From Bacteroidales bacterium (GTDB taxonomy: Bacteria; Bacteroidota; Bacteroidia; Bacteroidales; WCHB1-69): a DNA stretch of 64,000 nt. The stretch lies in NCBI GenBank assembly GCA_024400835.1, contig JAKSMC010000016.1, positions 1 to 64,000 of the forward strand. Reading direction: 5' to 3'. Positions 33,949 through 41,418 of the stretch are shown here, in pieces. Numbering within the stretch: position 1 is the stretch's first letter; every line of letters begins with the position of its first letter. A program made the translations under genes and the position numbers. The notes below the pieces were generated by a model. It had not been told where the DNA came from, made no database searches, and was given only the letters and a program-made list of their open reading frames with translations.

Positions 33949-34743
33949 ATGAAATACGGAATTTGCCGATGGATGGATGCCGCCATGCGCGCAGAAGCAT
34001 CCCACAAATCTGAAATGGTATCCCAACTGCTCTTCGGAGAGTGTTACCAAGTGTTGGAAGAAGTGTCCGAATGGGTGAAGATCAGCACAGCGGATTGTCA
34101 CTACGAAGGCTGGATCAGTCAAAAGCAGCACACGGAGATTTCAGAATCGGAATACAGCTCTTTAGAGACCACGCCTTCGAGCATCGTGAAATCTGCCTTC
34201 GCTTATGTGCGTGACACAGCAACCAAGCTCCCCTTCCCGATATTCATCGGTTCCAGAATCCCCAAAAATGAAGATGGTAAATTCTCGATAGCTGGAAGGG
34301 AATACAGCATTGACACTTTGTCCAAGCCAACGCTCCAACGACATGAAGGTCTTACTGAGCAGCAAGACGAATTGTTAGCGTTTGCCTTCCAGTATCTCAA
34401 CGCACCCTACCTCTGGGGTGGCCGCACGCCCGCGGGCATTGACTGTTCTGGTTTCACGCAAAACGTATTCCGCAGCATCAACATAGACCTGCCTCGCGAC
34501 GCCTCCCAGCAAGTCAGTCATGGCGAGACCGTTGACTTCGTGGATGAAGCGCAAATCGGCGACATCGCATTTTTTGAAAACAGCGAGGGCCACATCGTGC
34601 ACGTCGGCATTGTATGCGGGCAACGTCAAATCATCCATGCCTCCGGACATGTCCAAATCAACACCTTGGACGACACCGGCATTTTCAATCAGGAATTAAA
34701 GAAATACACGCACCAACTCCGCATCATCAAACGCGTACTGTAA
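33949..34743 (+). CDS. NlpC/P60 endopeptidase with SH3-like N-terminus
   Basis: 264 residues. The N-terminus has bacterial SH3-like repeats (GICRWMDAAMRAEASHKSEM, VSEWVKISTADCHYEGWI). The C-terminal NlpC/P60 domain (about 140-264) has WGGRTPAGIDCSGFTQNVF with the nucleophile Cys, GHIVHVGIVCGQRQIIHASG with the catalytic His, and a downstream polar residue. It probably cleaves gamma-D-Glu-diaminopimelate bonds in peptidoglycan turnover or muropeptide recycling. No obvious signal peptide, so it resembles cytoplasmic dipeptidyl-peptidase VI types. The stop overlaps the MltG start (TAATG). Confidence 0.9.
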   Translation: MKYGICRWMDAAMRAEASHKSEMVSQLLFGECYQVLEEVSEWVKISTADCHYEGWISQKQHTEISESEYSSLETTPSSIVKSAFAYVRDTATKLPFPIFIGSRIPKNEDGKFSIAGREYSIDTLSKPTLQRHEGLTEQQDELLAFAFQYLNAPYLWGGRTPAGIDCSGFTQNVFRSINIDLPRDASQQVSHGETVDFVDEAQIGDIAFFENSEGHIVHVGIVCGQRQIIHASGHVQINTLDDTGIFNQELKKYTHQLRIIKRVL

Positions 34744-35765
34744 TGAAACGAAAAATCATCACCATACTGATCGCCGTAGCAGTTGTCGGCATACTGGTCC
34801 TCGCAGCAGGCTGGACTTCCATATTCGGCAACAACACCAAGAACGAAGCGCCCGCCGTCGTCACGATTCCCCGAGACGCCTCCTACGATCAAGTCTTAGA
34901 CAGTTTGCGCACCCACGATATCCTGCGCAGCGAAAAGACCTTCAACGCCGTGGTCAAAGCCATGCGGTTCAAGACCATGCGTCCCGGCCATTACACCATC
35001 GAACCCGGCATGAGCAATTTCAAGATTGTGCGTCTGCTTCGCGTAGGCCAGCACTACCCTGTGAAGTTCGCGTTCAACAACGTGCGCACCATCGACCAAC
35101 TAGTGGAGAAAGTCGGCCACAATTTCTTCTTCGAACCAGAAGAACTGGCCAAACTTCTAAAAGACCCCGCAGTACTTGACGAATATGGTTTTAACAAGGC
35201 GACCATACCCGCTATGTTCATTCCGAACAGCTATGAAGTCTATTATGATGTCACAGCGAAAGGATTTTTAGACAAGATGTATGAGAATTACCAGAAATTC
35301 TGGACCACGAAGCGCAGAAAGAAAGCCGATAAGATAGGGCTCACGCCAGTAGAAGTATCCACGTTAGCCTCCATAGTGGAGGAAGAGAACTTCCGTGCTG
35401 AAGAGAAAGCCATTATCGCAGGGCTTTACATCAACCGACTGAACAAGGGGATGCTGTTGCAAGCTGACCCGACGGTGAAATTCGCATTAGGCGATTTCGG
35501 CCGCAAACGCATTCTGAATGCGGACTTACAAGTTGACTCGCCATACAACACTTACAAATACAAAGGGCTTCCTCCTGGACCGATCCGCATTCCGGAGGGT
35601 TCAACCATAGACTCAGTGCTGCACTACAAGCATCACGACTACTTGTACATGTGTGCCAAAGAGGACCTCTCGGGCTATCACAACTTCACAGGCAGCGCGG
35701 CCGTGCACGCTCAAAATGCCGCACGATACAGAGCCGCCCTCAACAAACAGAAAATCAAACGTTAG
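34743..35765 (+). CDS. mltG: Endolytic peptidoglycan transglycosylase MltG
   Basis: 340 residues from MKRKIITILIAVAVVGILVL, one N-terminal membrane anchor. A LysM-like region (VTIPRDASYDQVLDSLR, GHYTIEPGMSNFKIVRLLR) is followed by the YceG catalytic domain. This has STLASIVEEENFRAEEKAII (catalytic Glu), AGLYINRLNKGMLLQADPTV, and YNTYKYKGLPPGPIRIPEGS, and ends with FTGSAAVHAQNAARYRAALN. It cuts nascent glycan strands to set their length. Start codon overlaps the stop of the NlpC/P60 gene, so the two are coupled. Length is normal for Bacteroidota. Confidence 0.96.
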   Translation: MKRKIITILIAVAVVGILVLAAGWTSIFGNNTKNEAPAVVTIPRDASYDQVLDSLRTHDILRSEKTFNAVVKAMRFKTMRPGHYTIEPGMSNFKIVRLLRVGQHYPVKFAFNNVRTIDQLVEKVGHNFFFEPEELAKLLKDPAVLDEYGFNKATIPAMFIPNSYEVYYDVTAKGFLDKMYENYQKFWTTKRRKKADKIGLTPVEVSTLASIVEEENFRAEEKAIIAGLYINRLNKGMLLQADPTVKFALGDFGRKRILNADLQVDSPYNTYKYKGLPPGPIRIPEGSTIDSVLHYKHHDYLYMCAKEDLSGYHNFTGSAAVHAQNAARYRAALNKQKIKR

Positions 35766-35848
35766 AATTTCAAAATCAAGATGTAAGGTCAACAACACCT
35801 TATTCCTCATCAGATCACAGTACAAACTCATTATCGCATTATAACATT

Positions 35849-36787
35849 ATGTATTCCATCGGCATAGACATCGGCGCCACCAACACAGATTTAGGATTAG
35901 TACGCAACGACGGCACAGTCATCGACCGCGAGCGTCTTTCCACCCAACAATACGACAAGGCTGAAAACTACATTGCAGACATCACCTCTGCAATTCAGCA
36001 GTTACTAACACGCCACGACGTCACAGCACTGGACGGCATCGGAATAGGCGCTCCAAACGGCAACCACCTAACGGGGTGCATTGAAGCGAATACGGCGAAT
36101 CTGCGCATCAAGGAACAGATTCCGTTAGGCAGGGCATTGGAAGAAGCTTTTGGCACGAGAGTCCGATTAGACAACGACGCCAATGCCGCAGCGCTTGGCG
36201 AAATGGTTTACGGAGGCGCCAAGGGGATGCGCAATTTCATCATGCTGACTTTAGGCACCGGCGTAGGCAGCGGTATCGTCATTGACGGCAAACTGCTACA
36301 CGGCACACACGGAGCCGCCGGAGAACTCGGCCACGCCATCGTCAGTCCCAACGGCAGAGCCTGCAGTTGCGGACGAAAAGGATGTATTGAGATGTACGCT
36401 TCCGCCAGAGGCATTTGCCAGAACTATATCGAAGCATTGGAAGCATCCGGCAGAAACACGACAGAGGAAGAGCGCGAAGCCGTCACCTGCCAATTTGTCG
36501 GAGAATCAGCAAATGCCGGAGACCCCGTAGCCCGTAAGGCATACGACACCACGGCATACTGGTTGAGCATCGCTTTGGCCAATGCCGCAGCATTTTCCGA
36601 ACCGGAAGCCATCTTCCTGATGGGCGGCCCAACACGCGCCGGTGAAGCATTGCTTTCACCTCTACAAAAATACTTCGAAGAGAATCTGCTGTTCCTTTAC
36701 AAAGGAAAAATAAAACTGCAGTTTTCCACATTGACAGGCAACGACACGGCCATCTTAGGTGCCGCCGCCTTGTCGGCAGAACTTTAG
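35849..36787 (+). CDS. ROK family sugar kinase (glucokinase-like)
   Basis: 312 residues from MYSIGIDIGATNTDLGLVR, a clear ATP-binding phosphate-1 motif. An upstream extension of the frame overlaps mltG and is not coding. IGAPNGNHLTG, RLDNDANAAALGEMVYGGAK (catalytic Asp in DND), LTLGTGVGSGIVIDGKLLHG, and the zinc motif CSCGRKGCIEMYAS with GELGHAIV upstream identify an active ROK kinase. The substrate is probably glucose or a related hexose. It converges on ftsW with a 4-bp overlap of the two 3' ends. Confidence 0.92.
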   Translation: MYSIGIDIGATNTDLGLVRNDGTVIDRERLSTQQYDKAENYIADITSAIQQLLTRHDVTALDGIGIGAPNGNHLTGCIEANTANLRIKEQIPLGRALEEAFGTRVRLDNDANAAALGEMVYGGAKGMRNFIMLTLGTGVGSGIVIDGKLLHGTHGAAGELGHAIVSPNGRACSCGRKGCIEMYASARGICQNYIEALEASGRNTTEEEREAVTCQFVGESANAGDPVARKAYDTTAYWLSIALANAAAFSEPEAIFLMGGPTRAGEALLSPLQKYFEENLLFLYKGKIKLQFSTLTGNDTAILGAAALSAEL

Positions 36788-37938
36788 TTTCTACCGTCGT
36801 CGCCTTGAATATACATAGACCTCGGATCAGCTTTCTTGCCGTCCTCCACATTGATTTTGCTGATATTGAGCAGCATGCCCATAGCACAGCCAGATACAAA
36901 CAGAGAGGCACCACCCGTACTTACAAACGGCAGTGTCTGGCCCGTAGCCGGCAACAGTTCGCAGTTCACGCCAATATGCACAAAGGCCTGGCACGTGAGC
37001 CAGAAGCCAATGCCGAAGGCCAACATGCTGCCCGTCCCCGACTTCGAATTACGCGATATCTGCCAGGAACGATAGAATATCATCAGGTAAATGATGATGA
37101 TGCCCAGTCCCACTACTATTCCTGTTTCCTCGAACAATGACGCATAAGCATAGTCCGTTGAATTTTCCGGCAGACGATATTTAATGACACCTTTGCCTGG
37201 GCCCGCAGGATGCAAACCGGAGCGGGCAATTGCAGCTCTGGAAAGTATCATCTGGTCTCCATAACCGTCAGTATTATCTTTAGTGAAATAATATTCCCAA
37301 CGATTCACGAAAGTCGTGATACGGCCCACATTGTCCAATTTCCCAGAGGAAACGAGGAGTGTCAGCACCATCACCACAGCCACAACCAACCCGGACATTA
37401 TCAGTATGTTCTTCCATTTAAACCTACCGATGAAGAACATAATAAAGCCTGTCATGAAGAGGATGATGGCCGTGGACATATTCAGTAAGGCGATGCCGCC
37501 GCAGAAACCAAGCAGCACAAAGGAGGCATAACGCATTTCCTGTTCGGACAGTTCGACAATGCCGTTATCCAACCGCCTTCCGATATAGTTGGACAAGAAG
37601 ATAATAACCAAGAAACCAATAAAGTAGAATGTCTGCAAGTCAATGCCAAAAAGTGTGACGCCACGCACCGCGGAAGAGCCCAAAGTCCAAATCAACAGGC
37701 CTATGGCGACAAGCAGGCCCAGCAACGAGAAGTTGCTCACCAACTTTTTATAGTTCACAATATAGCAAAGTGCCAGGCCGCCGAAGCAGAATAGCAGGTG
37801 CACCAAGTGGGACAGCACGCGCTTACCCTCCGTGCTGTACACCAGCAATATGGAAATCAGAGACAACAAGACCACCAAAATCAGGATGACCTTATCACCT
37901 TTGAAACGGCTCACTTTCTCTTTGACAGTTGCATTCAT
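36784..37938 (-). CDS. ftsW: Lipid II polymerase FtsW (SEDS family)
   Basis: 384-residue polytopic protein of the divisome. SEDS features are present: ILLVYSTEG in TM1-2, QTFYFIGFLVIIFLSNYIGR, MVLTLLVSSGKLDNVGR..., GDQMILSRAAIARSGLHPAG with the periplasmic loop, and GVNCELLPATGQTLPFVSTGGASL. It starts 12 bp after the MurD-domain gene and is the last gene of the dcw cluster here. The usual murG-murC-ftsQ-ftsA-ftsZ do not follow; the next gene is convergent. Confidence 0.94.
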   Translation of the reverse strand: MNATVKEKVSRFKGDKVILILVVLLSLISILLVYSTEGKRVLSHLVHLLFCFGGLALCYIVNYKKLVSNFSLLGLLVAIGLLIWTLGSSAVRGVTLFGIDLQTFYFIGFLVIIFLSNYIGRRLDNGIVELSEQEMRYASFVLLGFCGGIALLNMSTAIILFMTGFIMFFIGRFKWKNILIMSGLVVAVVMVLTLLVSSGKLDNVGRITTFVNRWEYYFTKDNTDGYGDQMILSRAAIARSGLHPAGPGKGVIKYRLPENSTDYAYASLFEETGIVVGLGIIIIYLMIFYRSWQISRNSKSGTGSMLAFGIGFWLTCQAFVHIGVNCELLPATGQTLPFVSTGGASLFVSGCAMGMLLNISKINVEDGKKADPRSMYIQGDDGRN

Positions 37939-37950
37939 GGCGTTTATCTA

Positions 37951-38508
37951 TTATAATTGACCCACTGCCTCTTGGAACTTGTCACCACGTTCGCGGTAGG
38001 TAACCTGTGCGGTGCCATTCACACCGGGTGAGAAAAGAACAACATAGTTGCTGTCACAAGCATAGTAGGCTTGTCTGACAGCATCTTCGATATTCATTTC
38101 AACATACACGGGAATGCCAAAGGAAGTCAGATAATCGTAAACATCTGTGTTGTACACTCCTTGCAGCACGATAGCTTTGACCTTTTCGCGGATCTGGCTT
38201 TCGAGGTCCTCAGTCATGCTTTCCACCTTGTCGATATTAGTAATCCAGACAGTGGGTTTCGTCATGCTCTGAAGGGCATACCAAACAGCAGTGACATTTG
38301 TGGAGCGGGAATCGTCAATGAAGGCGATGCTTTTAATGGTCTTCACACGTTCCAGTTTGTGTGAACTACCTTCAAAGTCAGACAGGGATGCTGCGATATT
38401 TTTCTTACGGATATTGACCAAACGGCTGGCCAAAGTAGCGACCATAGGGTTGGCCGTTTCTCTCTCTTGTTCGAAGAGGCTGAAATTGTTTGTTTTATTG
38501 GTAGGCAT
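37951..38508 (-). CDS. Stand-alone MurD C-terminal-domain protein (degenerate murD)
   Basis: 185 residues in the exact murD slot between mraY and ftsW. It matches only the C-terminal Mur-ligase domain: SLSDFEGSSHKLERV (canonical 'F-G-x-x-H-R-x-E'), SIAFIDDSRSTNVTAVWYAL (canonical NDSKATN), KVKAIVLQG, and YRERGDKFQEAV (canonical RGxxF). The N-terminal UDP-MurNAc domain and the central ATPase domain, about 270 residues, are absent, and only 46 bp separate it from mraY. The usual LSPACAS substrate segment reads FSPGVNGTA. It cannot ligate D-Glu by itself. The frame is intact, so it may be a retained accessory domain or a young remnant; a full murD should exist elsewhere. Confidence 0.85.
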   Translation of the reverse strand: MPTNKTNNFSLFEQERETANPMVATLASRLVNIRKKNIAASLSDFEGSSHKLERVKTIKSIAFIDDSRSTNVTAVWYALQSMTKPTVWITNIDKVESMTEDLESQIREKVKAIVLQGVYNTDVYDYLTSFGIPVYVEMNIEDAVRQAYYACDSNYVVLFSPGVNGTAQVTYRERGDKFQEAVGQL

Positions 38509-38554
38509 AGGTTGTGGTTTATGGGATTAATGGTTTTGGTTTGAGGTTGCTTGG

Positions 38555-39811
38555 TTAGCGGATTTTGAGGGTGACGACCGTAAGCACGGCTAACAGAAGG
38601 CTGATAATGATAAAATGCTGAACGATTTTAGCCTCATGCATGCCCTTCTTCTGAAAGTGATGGTGAAGCGGCGCCATCAGGAATATCCTTCGGCCTTCGC
38701 CATATCGTTTCTTGGTATATTTAAAGTAGGAGACCTGGAGCATCACTGAAACAGACTGTGCCAAATAGACACCACAAAGAATAGGAATGAGGAGTTCCTT
38801 ACGAATGATGATGCAGGATACGGCCACGATACCGCCGAGCATCAGGCTGCCGGTATCTCCCATGAAAATTTGAGCCGGATAGCAGTTCCACCAATAGAAG
38901 CCCAGGCAGGCGCCAATGACGGCGGAAACAAAGATTACCAACTCGCCGATATTGGGGATATACATTATATTTAAATAATTGGCGAACACGACATTACCGG
39001 ACACGTACGCCAATATGGCAATACCCACCGCAATCACTGACGTGGTGCCAGTGGCCAATCCGTCCAATCCATCGGTGAGGTTTGCGCCATTGGAGACGGC
39101 TGCGATGATGAAGACGATGATCGGGATGAAGAACAGGAATGACCACTTGCCGCTTTCGTCACCCATCCAGCGGGTGAGCTTGCTGTAATCAATCTCATGA
39201 TTCTTCACAAACGGGATAGTCGTTTTTATCGATTGGTGCGGTTCGCCGAAGATCTTCGGAGTTTGGGCATTCTCCTGGTTTTCAACTTGGAGAGCAGATT
39301 CAACCGGAGTAAGGACCGGAGCTTCGGTAGCCTTTTCGCAAATCACGGCAGCCGGATGGAAGTACATTACAGCACCGACCACCAAGCCTAAGAAAATCTG
39401 GCCAATCAGCTTCTTACGCGGGGAAAGTCCTTCCTTATTGTGCTTGAAGACTTTGATATAGTCGTCTGCAAAGCCGAGAAGACCGAGCCACAGCGTTGTG
39501 AAAATCATCAACAGCACATAAATGTTCTTCAGTTGGCAGAGCAAGAGCACCGGTAAGAGAATAGCGGCAATGATAATGATACCGCCCATTGTCGGAGTGC
39601 CCGCTTTTTCAGACTGTCCGGCAAGGCCCAACTCACGCACAGACTCTCCAATCTGCTTTCTACGCATGAGGCGGATAAAGGATTTGCCGAAAAACATAGA
39701 GACGAACAGTGCCAGCACAAAAGCCGTTGCCGAACGGAACGAGATGTATTGGAATACACCTGAACCGGGCATTCCGATTTTATGCAGCCACTGGAATAAA
39801 TAATATAGCAT
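38555..39811 (-). CDS. mraY: Phospho-N-acetylmuramoyl-pentapeptide transferase
   Basis: A 418-residue polytopic enzyme that makes lipid I from UDP-MurNAc-pentapeptide and undecaprenyl phosphate. GTPTMGGIIIIAAIL, DDYIKVFKHNKEGLSPRKKL (Asp-Asp), NLTDGLDGLATGTT, and NCYPAQIFMGDTGSLMLGG, and APLHHHFQKKGMHEAKIV are the MraY signature motifs. The insert between the DDxxK region and NLTDGLDG is longer than in E. coli, as in other Bacteroidota. It lies 55 bp after murE in the dcw cluster. Confidence 0.97.
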   Translation of the reverse strand: MLYYLFQWLHKIGMPGSGVFQYISFRSATAFVLALFVSMFFGKSFIRLMRRKQIGESVRELGLAGQSEKAGTPTMGGIIIIAAILLPVLLLCQLKNIYVLLMIFTTLWLGLLGFADDYIKVFKHNKEGLSPRKKLIGQIFLGLVVGAVMYFHPAAVICEKATEAPVLTPVESALQVENQENAQTPKIFGEPHQSIKTTIPFVKNHEIDYSKLTRWMGDESGKWSFLFFIPIIVFIIAAVSNGANLTDGLDGLATGTTSVIAVGIAILAYVSGNVVFANYLNIMYIPNIGELVIFVSAVIGACLGFYWWNCYPAQIFMGDTGSLMLGGIVAVSCIIIRKELLIPILCGVYLAQSVSVMLQVSYFKYTKKRYGEGRRIFLMAPLHHHFQKKGMHEAKIVQHFIIISLLLAVLTVVTLKIR

Positions 39812-39866
39812 TTCTTACAATAGGTTTTTGGTTTGGTTAATGGGTGATTAGGTTAATGTTATGAAG

Positions 39867-41336
39867 TTAGGTATTAAAACATTTCTTAACTTCTTCCGTA
39901 TCGTCAAAATGGTGTTTGACGTGGTTGATTTCCTGGTAGTTTTCGTGGCCCTTTCCGGCAATCAGCAGGACGCCGCCGGGCTGCAACAACATGCAGGCGG
40001 TTTTGATGGCTTCGCGCCGATTTTCAATAACGACCACGTTTTTCTTTTTGCCCGCAGGCACGCCCACCAGCATATCGTTAAGAATGTCAGTCGGGTTTTC
40101 AGTACGGGGGTTGTCCGAAGTAAGGATCACCTTGGTACTTAGTTTGCAGGCGATTTCAGCCATCTCAGGACGCTTGGTCTTGTCGCGGTCACCACCACAG
40201 CCGACCACCGTGATCACTTCCGTGTCATTCTTAATCGTTTCACGGATAGTGCTCAGCACATTCTGCAAGGCATCGGGTGTGTGGGCATAATCGACAATCG
40301 CGGTACTGCCGTCGTTACGATAGATCAGTTGGAAACGGCCGGCAGCGCTTTCCAGAAGGCTCATCTGCATCAGCACCTCATCCTCAGGAGCGCCCAAGAG
40401 AACAGCAGCGCCATAGATAGCCAACAGATTATATGCGTTGAACTTGCCGCAAAGTTTGAAATAGACCTCGCGATTGTTGACACGCATCTGCAGGCCGCGG
40501 AAGCAGTCGTCCAGAATAAGGCCTTTGAAAGTAGCCGCTGTGAGCAGGCTGTACGTGCAGATCTTGGCATGGCAGTTCTGCACCATGACCATGCCGTTCT
40601 TGTCATCCACATTTGTCAGCGCGAAGGCCGTTTTCGGCAGCTTGTCGAAAAAGGCCTTCTTTGCTGCTATATAGTTGGCAAAAGTTTTATGAAAATCCAA
40701 ATGATCATGTGTGATATTGCTGAAAATACCACCTGTGAAATGCAGCCCTGCGATACGGTTCTGGCAAATGGAATGGGAGCTAACCTCCATAAAGCAATAG
40801 GCACATCCCGCATCTACCATGCGAGCCAGCAATGCATTGAGCTCTACTGCGTCGGGCGTCGTATGCGTTGACGGGACTTCTTCCAGTCCGACTTTGTTGA
40901 CAATCGTGGAAAGCAGTCCTGTTTTATAACCCAGTTGAGTGAAAAGTTTATGCAGGAGGGTCACCGTAGTGGTCTTGCCATTCGTTCCCGTGATGCCCAC
41001 CAATTTCAATTTCCGGCTCGGATTGTCATAGAAAGCGCTCGCGACAACACCCAAAGCATATGAGCTGTCAGGCACCTTTACGTACGTAACTTCAGGATCA
41101 ACGGTTTCGGGAAGGTCTTCACAAACAATCACACGGCCGCCCTGGGCAATCACCTGCGGAATGTACTGATGGCCATCCGTCTGGGTGCCTTTCTGGGCCA
41201 CGTACAGCTGGGTTTCGCCGTCTGCACCCGCAGCAATCTTACGGGAATCGAACAACACCTCGGTGATGTTCCAATCCTCCTTGCCCACGAGTTCGTAGCG
41301 TTTCAGACTTTTTAATAGGTTGGTTAATGGTTTCAT
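39867..41336 (-). CDS. murE: UDP-MurNAc-tripeptide synthetase MurE (meso-diaminopimelate type)
   Basis: 489-residue cytoplasmic Mur ligase. ATP loop GITGTNGKTTTVTLL, NITHDHLDFHKTFANYIAAK, DYAHTPDALQNVL, VVGCGGDRDKTKRPEMAEIA, and TSDNPRTENP. The DNPRxE motif is the known signature for meso-diaminopimelate as the added amino acid, so the peptidoglycan is expected to be of the Gram-negative A1-gamma type. Located between ftsI and mraY in the dcw cluster. Confidence 0.97.
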   Translation of the reverse strand: MKPLTNLLKSLKRYELVGKEDWNITEVLFDSRKIAAGADGETQLYVAQKGTQTDGHQYIPQVIAQGGRVIVCEDLPETVDPEVTYVKVPDSSYALGVVASAFYDNPSRKLKLVGITGTNGKTTTVTLLHKLFTQLGYKTGLLSTIVNKVGLEEVPSTHTTPDAVELNALLARMVDAGCAYCFMEVSSHSICQNRIAGLHFTGGIFSNITHDHLDFHKTFANYIAAKKAFFDKLPKTAFALTNVDDKNGMVMVQNCHAKICTYSLLTAATFKGLILDDCFRGLQMRVNNREVYFKLCGKFNAYNLLAIYGAAVLLGAPEDEVLMQMSLLESAAGRFQLIYRNDGSTAIVDYAHTPDALQNVLSTIRETIKNDTEVITVVGCGGDRDKTKRPEMAEIACKLSTKVILTSDNPRTENPTDILNDMLVGVPAGKKKNVVVIENRREAIKTACMLLQPGGVLLIAGKGHENYQEINHVKHHFDDTEEVKKCFNT

Positions 41337-41418
41337 ATTGTTCTTCCTTTTTTTGTCCGAAGTCGGACAAACGGTAGTTTATTCTTTATTCATCAGTTAT
41401 TTGGAACTGATTTAAATC

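Noticed and set aside
35651..35848. N-terminal extension of the ROK kinase
   Set aside because: It overlaps the end of mltG in another frame; the ATP-binding motif begins right after the ATG at 35849.
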